Translations under genes and position numbers: made by a program
NCBI RefSeq assembly: GCF_012489685.1
Contig: NC_080041.1
Coordinates: 32,849,780-32,913,779, forward strand
Length of the DNA stretch: 64,000 nt
Reading direction: 5' to 3'
DNA from: Lotus japonicus
Lineage: Eukaryota > Streptophyta > Magnoliopsida > Fabales > Fabaceae
In this document: positions 44,677 to 57,277 of the stretch, piece by piece
Layout of the letters: each line of letters begins with the position of its first letter
Numbering within the stretch: the first letter of the stretch is position 1
Notes under the pieces: generated by a model
Database searches by the model: none
Seen by the model: the letters and a program-made list of their open reading frames with translations, nothing else
What the model was told of the DNA's origin: nothing

Positions 44677-47600
44677 TTACTCTCCATTGAATGATTCGCC
44701 AAGATTGTAACTATCAGACGAAGTTGAATCACTCCATGAGGTTTGGTCCGAGTTGATTCCATTCCCATCATCAGGATTCACTGTTTGATTTTGATAAAAC
44801 GTAGGTCTTGGAGGCATTTCAAGAGTTTCGGCCTTCCCTTCAAGCATCTCGACTACCTTGTTCATTGAAGGACGATCACTTGGTTTGAACTGAATACACC
44901 AAAGTGAAACCATGAACATTCTTTTTGCTAGAATCATTTCCTCTTCAGAGGCATCCTCTAATTCAATATCTTTCACTTCTTTAAACTGATCATAGACCCA
45001 AAAGGGGAAGTAAACTTGGCTAGAATGCTCTGCATGTGGATTTGAATTTTTCCTCCTACTTGCCATTTCCATCAAAAGCATGCCAAAGCTATAAACATCT
45101 GCTTTATAAGATACTCCTCCAATATTTTTATAGAACAACTCCGGAGCCATGTAACCCAAGGTTCCCCTTGCTGCAGTTAAAGGGACAATGCTATCATTGG
45201 CAGAGTATAGCTTTGCAAGTCCAAAATCCGAAACCTTCGGAATGAAGTTGTCATCTAGAAGGATATTATGAGGCTTGATGTCAAAATGAAGAATTTGCAT
45301 ATCACAACCTTGATGTAGATACGCTATCCCACGCGCGATTCCAAGGGAGATTTCGTATATTTTATCATAACTTAAAGGGTCACTTCCTTCTTTAGAGAAA
45401 ATGTATTTGTCCAATGACCCATTAGGCATGAATTCATAAATCAGAGCACGCTTTTTCCCTTCAACACAATAACCAACTAGACGCACCACGTTCACATGAT
45501 GTATTCTTCCAATTGTTGCAACTTCATTGATAAAGTCTTGTCCGTCGCCATCAGATTTGCTCAGCATCTTCACCGCGACATCGGGGCCACTTCTGAGCTT
45601 TCCTTTGTAGACTGAGCCAAAGCCTCCTTGGCCCAGTTTTACTCTGAAACCTCCTGTCATCTTCTTGATTTCTTTGTACTCGTACCTGAGGGGATTTAAA
45701 TTTGTGTCTAGCAGAAAGTTTTCAATGTTTTCATACACTGATAAATGTCTTCGGCGCCATCTATAGATGAATAGCACCAGCACAATTGTAACTCCAAGCG
45801 CATATCTAGCTGCCAAGAGCGATGGCAGAACAGTTCGTCCTATGTATATTCCTCCATCGAAGTATTCCAGTCCAACGGGGTTGTCCAATTGTTTTGTGCT
45901 GAATGTTATTCTGCTGCGAAAACCTGAGGGGATATTTCAACATAAGAGTTAGATAGCATATACTTTAGGTAACTTCGTTAAAGTATAAATATGATGATAA
46001 TCATAACATGTAAATTAAATTTTCGGAAATTGTATACAAGAGTCTTACCAATGACAATGCCTCTAAGATAAGCTGCGAAACAAAAAGGGATAAAGGAAAA
46101 AGGAAAAATAACTCATTAGTTAAATCCATTAGATGATACATATAACATATAGATAACTTCAAAGATAAAGTAGCATGAATGAAATGAAAAGGACTAAAAG
46201 ATGGAAATAGAAATGGACCTATTCTGTCAAATTATAGTTAAGATCTCACTATTTGTAAAATAACTATTAATTGAAAATATATCTAATTACATGCATACTA
46301 CTACAACGCCAATTACAATCAGATAAAAGATGACTTAATCATAGTTTTGGTCCTATAATTTTACAAATGTAGTGTGTTGGTCTCTATAATTTCAATTGCT
46401 ATGTACAAATTTAATTCTTTTTCTCCCCTAAAATGTCCCTACATCCAGCAGTTAGGAGATTAGTCCCCTTAAAGCCGGAAGATCACATTATGCTTTAAAA
46501 TCTCAACTATTTACCAGTTATGTTAAACCATATTGGTAGTTTAATTCATATTTCAATATGCAATCCAATAATTAATGAAAAAATTTAATGTAATTCACAA
46601 TATTTGGCAAGTAAAATGACATAAATCTTCCTAAGATATGTTCCGGTAAAAACTAAAAACAATATGCTTATTAAAATATCAAACAAAATATTACTCCTTT
46701 TTTTTTTTGGTCAAAAATATTACTCCTCTACATGAATAAATGATAAAGAAATTGGAAAACTTGAGGGAAAGTAATCCGTAGTTTTGTAACAAAAAAAAAA
46801 ATAGTTTTTGGGCTTAGCCCTCCATAATACCAAAAAATAAATGTAATACGTACCTCGAGTATAACCAAGGATCTTTAGCGGAAGGCCTGAAATGAAAGAC
46901 CCGAAACAACAATTGTATTAGCTCACGACAGAATCAAACCTGATTTTCAGACACAAACAATTCACACACATTCTATTGTAAAATGTTTAGGAACAGGCAT
47001 CATTGCTGCCTAAATGAATTCATCAAAGTTTGAGTTAAGTGACACTAGTTTTAAATATACCAATAATATTTAAGATAAGTAACAAAATATGAAAATTTTA
47101 GCACATTTATCTTAAATAGCATTGGCCTACCTAAAACTAACCTGATTTAACTCAATCTTTGCCGCGGGTTGTGATTCTTACCACACTTATCGGTTGTCTT
47201 GTATGCGTAATGACAATAGTGCCTATCACATTGAACTTCTCCACTTGATTCATCAACAACCTCACATTTAGTCCCTTTTCCACACCGATCTTCACAAACC
47301 ACAGGCAACCACGACACCTCAAACCCTTCCATTATCACCCCATGGATCTCACCATAAGAAACATTCCCATTCCCATTTCCAATCCCCTGAATGCTCCTAC
47401 TACCCAACGTAGCCGCCACAAGAGTACACCCAACCTTGATATCTCTCACACGGTACTCATACAACGACGGTTCCATAACCGCATACACATACCCTCTTCC
47501 AGTCCCACAGCGGTCAACACTCACGTATCTGGAATCTTGGATTGGATCGGAACAGTTGAAATACGCTATGCGATCGAAGGATGAGTCTAGAATAAACGGG

Positions 47601-48148
47601 TCAGATCCGAAATCATCAGGGCCAACGAGCTCGGTGATACTGCGTTCGATGAAGCTGCGATCGTATAGGAAATAGCGAGGGATGTTGTAGGAGGAGCAAT
47701 TAGCGGCGGCGGTGGAGGCGGTGGAGTCGTTGTTCTCCGCCGCGCTGGCATCAGTTAATCGAAGTTTGAATCTATTGTAATCGATGTTGTGGACTAAGAA
47801 TTTTCCGAAGGAGAATGTTAACGACAGTGTTGTGTTGTTGTTTTCGCAATCTAGTTGGTACCTTTGGTCTCCGCAGTGGGGTGGGTCGGTTGTGAGACGA
47901 AATGGGTGAGATATGTTGTGGATTTTGCCGCAGGAAGATGGTGGACATGGTGGTTGGTGGTGCTTAGCGAGACAAGTTGGTTGGAATAGGAGAATGATGG
48001 TGGCGAGTATTGAGAGAACTGCGCGGGAGGAGCATGAGGATGAGGATGAGGATGAGGATGAGGATGAGGATGAGGCTTCCCTTTTCATGCTTGTACAAGA
48101 TTGAAAAAGGGACCTTCTTCTTCTTCTTATGCTTGTCTTTTGTGTCAT
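44677..48148 (-). CDS. LRK10L-type receptor-like kinase C (four exons, 756 aa)
   Basis: Exons 48148-47182, 46886-46854 (33 nt), 46072-46049 (24 nt) and 45923-44677. All junctions are GT...AG and frame is preserved. The N-terminus has an Arg run and a run of about 13 Ser encoded by a hexanucleotide repeat, before a hydrophobic signal-like segment ([18 protein letters not shown]). A start at the second Met (48088) would shorten the leader. GUB_WAK-type ectodomain ([18 protein letters not shown]) and a Cys-rich WAK-like end ([13 protein letters not shown]). Membrane span about 376-395. Kinase: LGQGGFG (438-444), VAVK (Lys 460), HFDIKPHN (Asp 556), DFG (574), GTLGYMAPE. Non-RD. Close in sequence to gene A, suggesting duplication. 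Probable plasma-membrane receptor; ligand unknown. Confidence 0.87.
48034..48075. repeat. Coding hexanucleotide microsatellite (GATGAG)n
   Basis: About seven copies of GATGAG within exon 1 of kinase gene C encode the poly-Ser run. Length changes by whole units would keep frame. Confidence 0.85.
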
Positions 48149-49425
48149 TGTTGAATTCCATTTTGGTGTTTAAAAAATGAGGAGATTCATCAGCCAACGC
48201 CTCCCCCCACTTGCTCTTGCTTTCTCATTATTTGCGTTTTCTTTTTGCTTCTTCTGTTCCACCATACCAATATTATATGTCCCATGCTGGCTGCTGCTAC
48301 ATCTTTGGGAAGATAATTTTTTTTTTTTTTTTGGAAAAAAGCAAATTAGACGGAGGAATTTAGCATCACAACTAAAAACTTGTGTAAGGTTACACATGTA
48401 CCTTTTAACATGCAATAGAAAGTTTAGCCGGTTTTTTAAAAAATAAATAAAATTACATATTTATTAATTACAATAATTAACTTATGATAATTTTAATTAA
48501 GTTAATTGGATCTATTAAACTTGAATTCAGAACCAGTTCATCAACATCAACATCAACATCAATAGATCTGAAACAAAATAACCCAGATCTCTCCACCTTC
48601 CTCAGCCAGTCACCCAAGCCACTTCTCCATCCCTCTCCTTTCTTCTACTTCGGTCCATCTGCATCTTCATTCTTCCTTGAAAAAACTTGAACTTCACCAC
48701 CACCACCACCATCACACAGATCTAAAGGTAACAGAGGGAAAAGAAGGAAAAATTGGAGATAACAGACGTGAGCACCACTGCAACCACTGCATCGACTGCA
48801 ACCGTCGTGAGAACCACCGTGCGACCACCGCCATCAAAACCCAGGTCCAACCCATGGAAATCCACACCTCCAACCAAATTTCAGGTGCACCTCCCCAACC
48901 ACCGTCTACCTTTCCGTCAGTCAGACGTTAAAAAACTAATGAAATGAACTGATTTGACTTTTTTTAAATATTTTTTAGACCTACCACGTGGAAATTACAA
49001 GTGAAATTGGAAAAAAAGGGGGCATGAGAGATTCAAACTCAAGACCTGTAAGTAGCAAAACATGTATTTAACCAGTTCAGTTACATACATAATTGATATA
49101 TACATCAAACAAATTTAATTTATATCATTTCCTTGATCATCATCAACTTCATATACTCCTCTTCATCTCTCCAATCCACTCAGGAATCTCTCATGAGAAA
49201 GCCTGACTGACGGAGGGGTAGACAGTGCACTGTTTGAAAACATGAGGGGTAGAAACATCGACAAAATTAGAGTAGGGGCAGAATTTACACAAACTTGAAA
49301 CATCAGGGACCAAAATGCTTTTTAGCCAATAAAATAATAAAGAGATAACCACTGGCTATACAATATGAAAATAACAACTAATATCCCATTCAAATTTAAA
49401 TTTTAAACTTTAGTTGGTCTATGTA
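48149..49425. other. Upstream region of kinase gene C with dispersed repeat text
   Basis: No gene recognised. Contains a (CATCAA)n microsatellite near 48540-48560, CT/CA-rich sequence at 48570-48900, and 49200-49340 reading ...AGGGACCAAAATGCTTTT, a type of text common at plant repeat ends. Small plus-strand frames here are low-complexity His/Thr/Pro runs. Confidence 0.45.
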
Positions 49426-49690
49426 CACGCCCTCGCAAGATGGAGGCAGCTTCATTGACTCCAATCTTGTCCTTGAGAAAATTATGGCGAGATGATAACA
49501 ATGGTTTGGTCAAGAGATCGGCCAATTGGTGGCTTGTGGGCTCATGAGAAACAATAAGTTTTTCCTAGACACCAAAAGTCCCTAACAAAGTGGTAATCTA
49601 TCTAGATATGTTTCATTTGAGAATGAAAAACAGGATTGACACATAAATAAGTGGCACCAATGTTGTCAGAGAAGATGGTTGGAGATTTTT
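49426..49690 (-). pseudogene. Ty1/copia RNase H end, decayed
   Basis: Minus-strand translation with stops gives SDNIGATYL, NPVFHSQMKHI, DYHFVRD and (shifted) KPPIGRSLDQT, GQDWSQ. It parallels the copia C-terminal pattern SDNIGATYLxANPVFHxRTKHIEIDYHFVRD...LADxLTKPL...LRxKIGV. No other domain of this copy was found. Confidence 0.7.
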
Positions 49691-51150
49691 ATAATCAGAC
49701 ATGTAGAAAGGTAATTTATTTTCAAAAGTAATTTCATGCCAAATCGTTCATTTCTAATTGCAATCATTAGATCTCTATTTCAATTTGAATGAATCTTTTT
49801 TTTCAGTGTCAAAAGTATTACAAGAATCGTGTATTCTTTTAGATATCATATTAATTTAAGATGAGTATGTTAAGTTCAAACCGCTAGATGTAACATTTTT
49901 ATTTTGAATGATAACAATTTTTAAGAGTGTAAATGAACTGATTATATCGTCTAAAGGAGCAATATATGCGAGATGATGACAAGAAGACGAAGAGGAGGTT
50001 GGTTAAAGCATTAAGACTATACAAGAAGTCAATCCGGTCAAGTACAAGCAAGGGCAAAGCTACAAGGCAGACCTCAAGTCACATCTACTAGGATCGTCTG
50101 ACTAAGGAAAAAGAAGGATAGATCAAATCAAGCAAGAAAAAGAAGAGATCAAGATAGAAGGAAAGTCAAATTATCTAGATCATCTTCAAGAGGAAAAGCT
50201 CAGCTATCAAAGCTCATCTACAGAAGAAGATTTAAAGTTTCGGAGACAAACTATGCAAGAATAGTTCAAGCTATCGGATCGTTACGTTTGAGAAGACTGC
50301 ACTCAACGTCTATCTCAAAGCTGACCGAAGGAAGCAATGTCTAGAGAAAAGAGAGTCATATTCAAATGGAAATATCTCTGATATTCTTGAGAAGAAAGTC
50401 AAGTGCTAGGAAACCACGCGATACTTTATAAAGTACTTTGACTAAGGAAACAAGTACACCATGTCAACATCAAAGTTTCTCTCTCTCTCTCTCATGCAAA
50501 GAATGAAGAAATGGAGCAAAGCTATTGTCTACGCCTACTCTCATTTATCCAATACTGGCAACACAAGACAATCCATTTCTAGAATGAAGAATTCGGCCAG
50601 AGTCAGCATTCATATTCTGAACGACCAAATTGGAGAATGAAGATATGCTGAAACTGATAAATTCCAGAGACAACACTTTAAGAAGCCCCCTAATTCAAAA
50701 CATCCTTGGTTGGATAGTCCCAGAGGTCTATGCAGAAAGTTTGATATCGCCTTAATCTGGATACTATGATGTATATACAGTTGATAAGCAGTGCATTTTA
50801 TAGTGGATAATAGCCTTAATAGAGTTGATACGCAGTCATTAATATAGGTTGTTAAGCAGTATACATTATAACATTATATAGTTGACAATAGCCTTTATTA
50901 TAGCACTAACCATTTGATTAGAACATAGGTTTGCTTAAGACTCACTTCTAAGTCTGATTGTATAACCCTTACTCTGATAATTTGAGAGTTACTACTTTGT
51001 TTGTAAGTTGCTCCTGCTATTAACAAAGCATTGTCTATTTGTCTGGTACATTATTGATTATATATGAAATAATTTATTTTATTTTCTTGTATTTAAAATA
51101 ATGCATGTTCTGTTTTCCTATTTATTCTTGATTTTAATTATGTTCTTTGA
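49691..51150. other. Non-coding, possible LTR-like sequence
   Basis: 49930-51020 is purine-rich with many AAG/GAAG and TCAAG runs, then a (TC)n tract near 50484-50500. The texture resembles a copia-type LTR/leader, but no paired copy or duplication was found. No gene was seen. Confidence 0.35.
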
Positions 51151-51253
51151 TAGCCAAAGATTTATTTCGATCTAGTCACACGGGATGATGACCCTTCTTT
51201 CCTTTGGCTAGTGGGGGTAGATTGCTATGTCAGCTGCACCAGCTACTATTTGA

Positions 51254-51457
51254 ATGCAATTGTTTTTCGGAGAAGGTCCTGCATCTGCATCAGTTACTTT
51301 TGAGAAGGTTCTGCATTTTTTCAAGTTGCAGATTTTTGTAATGGTGAAACTTTATAGATTTCATGAGTCCAGTGGTGAATTGATAAAGGAACTAGATATT
51401 GATTTTGTTCTTAGTAAACAAAACCGGATACAGTCAAATGATTTAGTTACTTACTAG
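51254..51457 (+). other. Unrecognised short ORF
   Basis: 67 codons beginning MQLFFGEGPASASVTFEKV and ending SNDLVTY. It looks more protein-like than surrounding DNA, but no family is recognised. It could be an exon remnant (a CAG|AT acceptor-like site is inside). Confidence 0.2.
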
Positions 51458-52980
51458 TTTAACATTAAAATATGGAAGTAGCCACTATAGAAAGGAATGA
51501 CATGTAAGCTTACTAGTGTTTTTCCCCGGGGCGAAGTTTACTGTTGTATATGATATGTCAATAAATACTTTGATTACAAATCATTTAAGATACTAAAAAT
51601 GAAAGAACAATTATAAAAAAAGATGTAGATATTCAAAGGATTGGGTTGTATGAGCTGTGTTTTGCCGACTTTTTGTTGGCTTGATTATATAGATATTCAA
51701 AAATCATTAATGCATGTATGTTAATTATAGTGTTTTGTATCATACACTGATTTAACTAATATAAATATTTCGATAAAAAAAATTAATTAACCAAAAACTG
51801 TAATTCTGCACATGTCACATATAAATAATTTTTGCCTTGAAAATGTAAATACATATATTTGGATCTATTAGATTCTAGACTTACAAAGTTATACCAAAAT
51901 ACATAGATATCTATAATTACTCCTAAATTTATTTTAAAATTATGTACAATGCACTAAATTTATTTGAAAATGAATTTTTCTATTGGCTATAATATGAAAG
52001 TGTATTCATGTAGAATGTTCTTACCCGTGCATAGTGGATTTTGCCCTAATTATTGAGGCATGTACCAATACAATGATTCAAAACAAAATCGATATACATC
52101 TCAATATTTGGATTTGGTTTGAAAGCATTTTCATGGCAAAATATTCTTCCCCGTAGAATTTTTTTCCAGTAATTTAAAAAAAAACTATATTATTAAATAG
52201 AACACTTTTAATATGAAACTACATTGTAAAAATTACATTGACACTTTTATACCCTCTTCCTCGAGAAATGGACAATACAGCTGGAAAAAAATGCATTATC
52301 TCTCATAATGATGCCATGATTACAAATATTAATCCTTTATTCATCTTTCAGCTAATATGAAATTAATTCATCCTAAGCCTTGGATTAAGCTTTATTAACA
52401 ACAGTTGTTAGATCAGTTGAAACTTTTTCTCCTTAACAGATATAACACAAACCACACTGAAAATCTGCTTCCTCTTCCTTCTCTTCTAAGTTATTGGGTT
52501 CCTCTTGTTTCTTATCGTTAGGTTTCATATAAAAGTCCCATAATAATGAGGAGATCATCTCCTTAATTATTATAGGAATGTCAATCTTGATAGTACCGGA
52601 AGATCCAAGTTGCTATGATTTAGATCTCTTTTTTCCTTATGTCTTTGAGCCACTTTGGATCTTCATTAGTGGAGTACCTTAGATCTGTATGATGAATCTC
52701 TGCAGTACACAAAACACCCAAAAAAATTATAACGTGATAGCTTAAACATTTAAGTAAACATACTTGTCAACATGCATGCTGCACTAATTAAAGAGGAAAA
52801 TTCTTATTAGATAAGAAATAAAGCTATTACAACTTTTGACATCACCAACCATGTCAACCCTATTATCAAACTATATATATACTTGTATTACAATTCAAAA
52901 GAAACAGGAATCAGATATAAGGATGAGGAGGAGGAACACATTTCAAATTCATAAATTTGACTACTTAATTAGAAATTTCT
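51458..52980. other. AT-rich stretch, no gene seen
   Basis: ACTAGTGTTTTTCCCCGGGGCG at about 51510-51531 resembles a degenerate minus-strand Helitron 3' end. Nothing else is supported. Confidence 0.4.
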
Positions 52981-52989
52981 AATACCAAT

Positions 52990-53804
52990 TGATAACTTCA
53001 ATGACTATGAGCCACTAAAAAATGGTTGGAGTTCTCAGGTAAAAATACTCCTTCTGTCCCAGCAACACATCCATAGCCTTTCTTCAATGCTCTCTTTCTC
53101 CAAAAGTTAATGTAGCTTTCCTCCTTTCCCTGTATTTCAAGCAAAAACATACACACAAAAAGTAAATAGACAGAACTTTAGAAACCAATATAAGAGAAAT
53201 CATAAGCATAACATAAAAACGGAAGAGTCTAGGCTACACGGCAGTTAAAAAATAGAAATTCAAAATCTTTGCAACACACAGATCCTAAAAACCAAAAATT
53301 GACACAAAGGAATGAAATGACATATCTTTTTATACTACCAATACCATATGTACATGCTAAGGTATAATATCAGATGATTGATTCACACAAAAAAAAAGGG
53401 AAATTTGATCATAAGGAGAGTAAATAAAAAGGATGCCAACTGATAGGTTAAATAATTTGTCTACAAAACTTCAAATCAGTGAAAGAGAGTCTCCAGAAAC
53501 TCTATACCCTGTGATAAAAATCTAAACTAAATTTTTGGCTTTGCATCGCCTTTCTTGAAATTTCCCTTTTTATAAGGCTTCTTCTGGGTTTTCAATTTGT
53601 TGTAAGTTGATGAAGCCCTAGCTTTATCACTCTTTTGTTTTTTCTCCGTCCTCACAGTTTGCACAGTGACAACTTTGTTGACATGCATTGAGTATGTCAT
53701 GGGAATTCTTGGACATGATCTTGTTCAATATTTTTCAATTTGCTCCCTCTCCAGGGATCCCATCCATGTTCCTTCCGCCACCGGCAGCTGAGAATCACGC
53801 TGAA
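52990..53804 (-). pseudogene. Gene-like exon fragments of unknown identity
   Basis: Two minus-strand pieces look coding. About 53790-53525 has a Lys-rich frame (VTVQTVRTEKKQKSDKARAS ... KKGDAKPKI, then a stop), preceded by LPVAEGTWMGSLEREQIEKY in another frame. About 53126-52995 reads GKEESYINFWRKRALKKGYG, then GTEGVFLPENSN, after an AG acceptor-like site. Frames do not join and the family is not recognised. Could be the 3' part of a broken gene or a captured fragment. Confidence 0.3.
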
Positions 53805-54099
53805 ACAAAATAAAGGTTATCAGTGAATAAAACAACAAAAACAAAAATAGAGAGCTTTCATGATTTATACCAAAACTACATCTTATTTATAGTAGAAGCC
53901 TCAAGTCATTCTGATTGTATGGGTGGCAAAATTCACCAATCAAAACAAACATAGCAAAGCAATAATAACAATAACAAATGTGGGTGTTAGTTGAAGTGGG
54001 AATTGATGAAGAATTTCCGTAAACAACACATATTGATAGATGAGGCTGCCTTGAGTCAAGCGATAATGACATTGGAGAAACAAAAATAAAAAAATATTG

Positions 54100-54391
54100 C
54101 TCCATCCGTTCCAAAACTATTGTAGTTTTAGCTTTTTTGTTTTGTTCCAAAATCATTGTTGTTTTACGTATCCAAAGCATTTTATCTCATTCTCTTCCAC
54201 TCATGCATGCCCTCATTTAATATTGTATCTCCCAAGTATCACCTCTTATTTCCACCAATCACAATTCTCACCAATTAGATGGCCAATAATTTTCATTCTC
54301 TCTCTTTCATATAACTCATATTAAATAAGGGTGTTTCAGTCAAATTATAACATTAATTAATGAACTCTTAAACACCTTCTAACAATGTGTA
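54100..54391. mobile_element. Possible MITE end (CTCCATCCGTTCC-type)
   Basis: CTCCATCCGTTCCAAAACTA at about 54101 resembles the CTCCCTCCGTxCC terminal repeats of Stowaway/mariner-like elements. The opposite end is not visible; a Helitron end follows at 54392. Confidence 0.3.
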
Positions 54392-55152
54392 CTAGATATT
54401 ATACCCGTGCAATGCACGGGTAACAGGTTTATTTACAATTTTTTTAACATTATTTTAAAATTATTAGCGGAGTATACTTTAAATGAATATCAAAATATTT
54501 TTAATCATAAGTATTATAAAATTAAAAATAATTATCTTGAGACAATTTAGAGTTTTCTTTGTGTAAAACAATACATATTGAAATTTAATAATTTAATTTA
54601 CTAATTATCATGGAATTAGTTTTAATAATTTAATAATTCATTTATTTGTTTATATGAAAAATAATTATTCAATTTTGAAATAATTAATATTAAATAATAA
54701 GTTTTGATATCTTCAAATAAGATACAATAATAACATAATTCGTGTGTTTTTTATCAACAAAAAAGTAATTTTAAATAAATTATAACTTTAATATCTCTTA
54801 AAAAAAACTTAAATAACATAAAACAACATCTATTAAATTTAAAAGTATTTAGTTTTTTTGTAATTAGTTTCCTCTGTTACGCCTTCTCAAGTCATTTGCA
54901 CTAATATATAATAGATTAAAAAATATATTTAATTTTTTTAAAATAATACACAAATACCTTATGGGAAAATTTTAAATTTTTGTCTAAATTATTTACTAAT
55001 AATTTATACTTTATTATTATTTAATTTTGATTCTTGATGTTAAATTTGGTTATGTAGACAAATTTGATTTTTATCATGAAGGATACTGAGTAGGGTGTCT
55101 TCATTTCTACTACTGTATTAAATGCTATGATTCAAGTCTCCTTCATACATAC

Positions 55153-55183
<31 letters not shown>

Positions 55184-55868
55184 ATATACAATATTCGAAT
55201 CCAAGACATTTCTTGAGGGGAATAAAGCATCCACACATATATTTTAAATCAATGTTTTATTAAGATATTTATTTACATAAATTATTTTAATATTTTTTTA
55301 TTGTTATATAACTAAAATTGTTCACATGTAAATTATGTGTACTTTTGTCAGTGTAACTTTTTGGTCGATAAATATCAAGTAATTTTTTTATTAGAGTGTC
55401 TTGTTTTACTTCTTTTAGAGAACAGAGTTATGCCCTGGAGCCTTTTGTCATGTTACGTTCTATCTTATACAACAATCGTAAAAATTAGTTGGTAGTTGAA
55501 TAACTTATTGATTTGAAATTTTTATTGATAAGTTTTTAGTTTAATGTTTATAATACAAAGGAAATTTTTCATTTATTTATGTATTTATAAAAACATTTCA
55601 ACCGAGTTTTACATTTTAGTATGTAGTTGAATAGCTAATGACTCAGACAATTTTATTCAATTCTAATATTTTAATTTAATTTATTTAATACAAAAGTTCA
55701 AAATGACTTTTACATTTTAGTAGGTAGTGGAATAGATTAAGACTTAGAAAATTTTAATTAATTTTTTATTTTATTATTTAAGGTATTAATATACAAAAGA
55801 AATGTTTTATCATTTAATACATTTAATGTAAAGGAGTGCAACTAAACTCAAGTCTCCTTTATATATAT
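54392..55868 (-). mobile_element. Helitron A (minus orientation), 5' limit uncertain
   Basis: The minus-strand 3' terminus is clear: hairpin ACCCGTGC-ATT-GCACGGGT (54403-54421), then ATAATATCTAG ending at 54392, next to A (54391). The 5' side ends in CTCAAGTCTCCTTTATATATATA, like a Helitron 5' end, abutting Helitron B without its final bases. Non-coding and very AT-rich. Confidence 0.65.
55145..55183. repeat. Microsatellite (AT)n(AC)n
   Basis: Consecutive CATA, AT and AC dinucleotide runs. Confidence 0.85.
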
Positions 55869-55869
55869 A

Positions 55870-57277
55870 CTAGATATTATACCCGTGCGTTGCACGGGTT
55901 TACTTACAATATTTTTTAACATTATATATAAATTATTATAGTTTAAATAAATAAAAAAATATTTTTTAATTATAATTGTAAATAAACTGTGTTAAGACAT
56001 TTCAATAAATATTATTAGATTTTGTTGTATAAATAATTAATATTACTCAAATTTTATTATTGATATTTAATTATTAGCATAGAAATGATTTTTAGAAATA
56101 AAAAAATTTATGAAAAATTATTAAGTTAATTTGAAATATTTAAATTACGTAAAAAAATGTTAAGTGCTAGTGTCATGAAATAAATTTTAATATCATTTTT
56201 TATACTTTTGTTCTGGAAATGAACACTCAAGAATGGTATCAGCCTCAAACCCTAGTAAAGCATGAGTCTAGTAATAGCCTAATCCTTTAGAATAAATGCC
56301 GAATGATCCTTTGCAATGATCATAAAGTCCCCTTTTATAGAGGTTACATGAAACCCTAACTTTGCCACTAATGAGGCTTGTTGGGTCGTACCTCACTCGG
56401 CCCAACTCCCTTACATACATCAACCGCCCCTGGCGCTTGCCCTAAGGGGTCCCTCATCTCCTAAGTCATTTCTCTCGCCCCTAGCGAGTTCCTCTCTTTT
56501 AGGTCTTGTTCGTCCCTGGGCAAGTTCCTCTAGGGTGTGGGGGGCTCGCCCAATCCAACTTTTTACCAAGAAAGTCATTTGTTGTGACTTGTCAAGGTCA
56601 AGAAGAATAAATTAATTTTAAATTTTAGAATTATGATAAGTGATAACATAAATAGCTTAAAATATTATCAAGCGAATTTAAATTTATTTAACTTATTTGG
56701 TTTCCGAATGTTTTCTCAAAGCCGATAGCCAAGAGACTTATAATCTCTCGAGGTTCTACGATCACATTAAATGGATATGTCTCTCACAAAGAACATTTAT
56801 TCAACTTTGACCATTATTATTTTTCTCTATTATGCTTCCTTAAGTAATTTTTTTTTTTACAACAAAAGATGAATATTATTAATAGCAAATGATTCATGAG
56901 AACAACCCTCTCATGGATAAGTAATTTTTACTAATGTATCATAGATCAAAATTATTATTAGATATTTTTTCAATAATGCACATATATGTTATAGTTAACT
57001 TTAAATTCATTTTAACGGCGCTTTTTAATTTTAAAACTATTTATCTACATTATTTATGAAAAATATTATTTTATTATTAACTAATTTTAATTTTCAATAT
57101 TTGTCAAATGCAAAACTAAAGAAAATTTAAGTTTTTTTTAACAAAATTAATTTTTAATATTGACAATAACTTTTTTTAGTTTTTAATTTGAGAATTATAT
57201 GGTTTAATGCATTTAATACTCTTTGCTAATGAGTTTAATGCAAAAGCTCAAGTGAGCTTTACATATATATATATAGA
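55870..57277 (-). mobile_element. Helitron B (minus orientation, 1,408 bp)
   Basis: The minus-strand 3' end has the hairpin ACCCGTGC-AAC-GCACGGGT (55881-55899) and CTAG (55870-55873), preceded on the plus strand by A. The 5' end reads TCTATATATATATATGTAAAG on the minus strand (57277 downward), followed on the plus strand by T. This is insertion between A and T without duplication. No helicase ORF. A GC-rich block of about 370 bp is embedded. Confidence 0.75.
56214..56580 (-). mobile_element. GC-rich insert within Helitron B, possibly an LTR fragment
   Basis: A sharply GC-richer block than its surroundings. On the minus strand it contains CTATAAAAGGGG (near 56328-56339), a strong TATA context. 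Could be a solo LTR fragment or captured DNA. Limits are approximate. Confidence 0.35.

Noticed and set aside
48484..48947. Overlapping plus-strand ORFs rich in Ser, His, Thr and Pro
   Set aside because: They are translations of CT/CA-rich low-complexity sequence and a microsatellite.
51510..51691. Short minus-oriented Helitron between ACTAGTGTTTTT and TATATAGAT
   Set aside because: The hairpin is degenerate and the 5' end too generic in AT-rich DNA to support an element.
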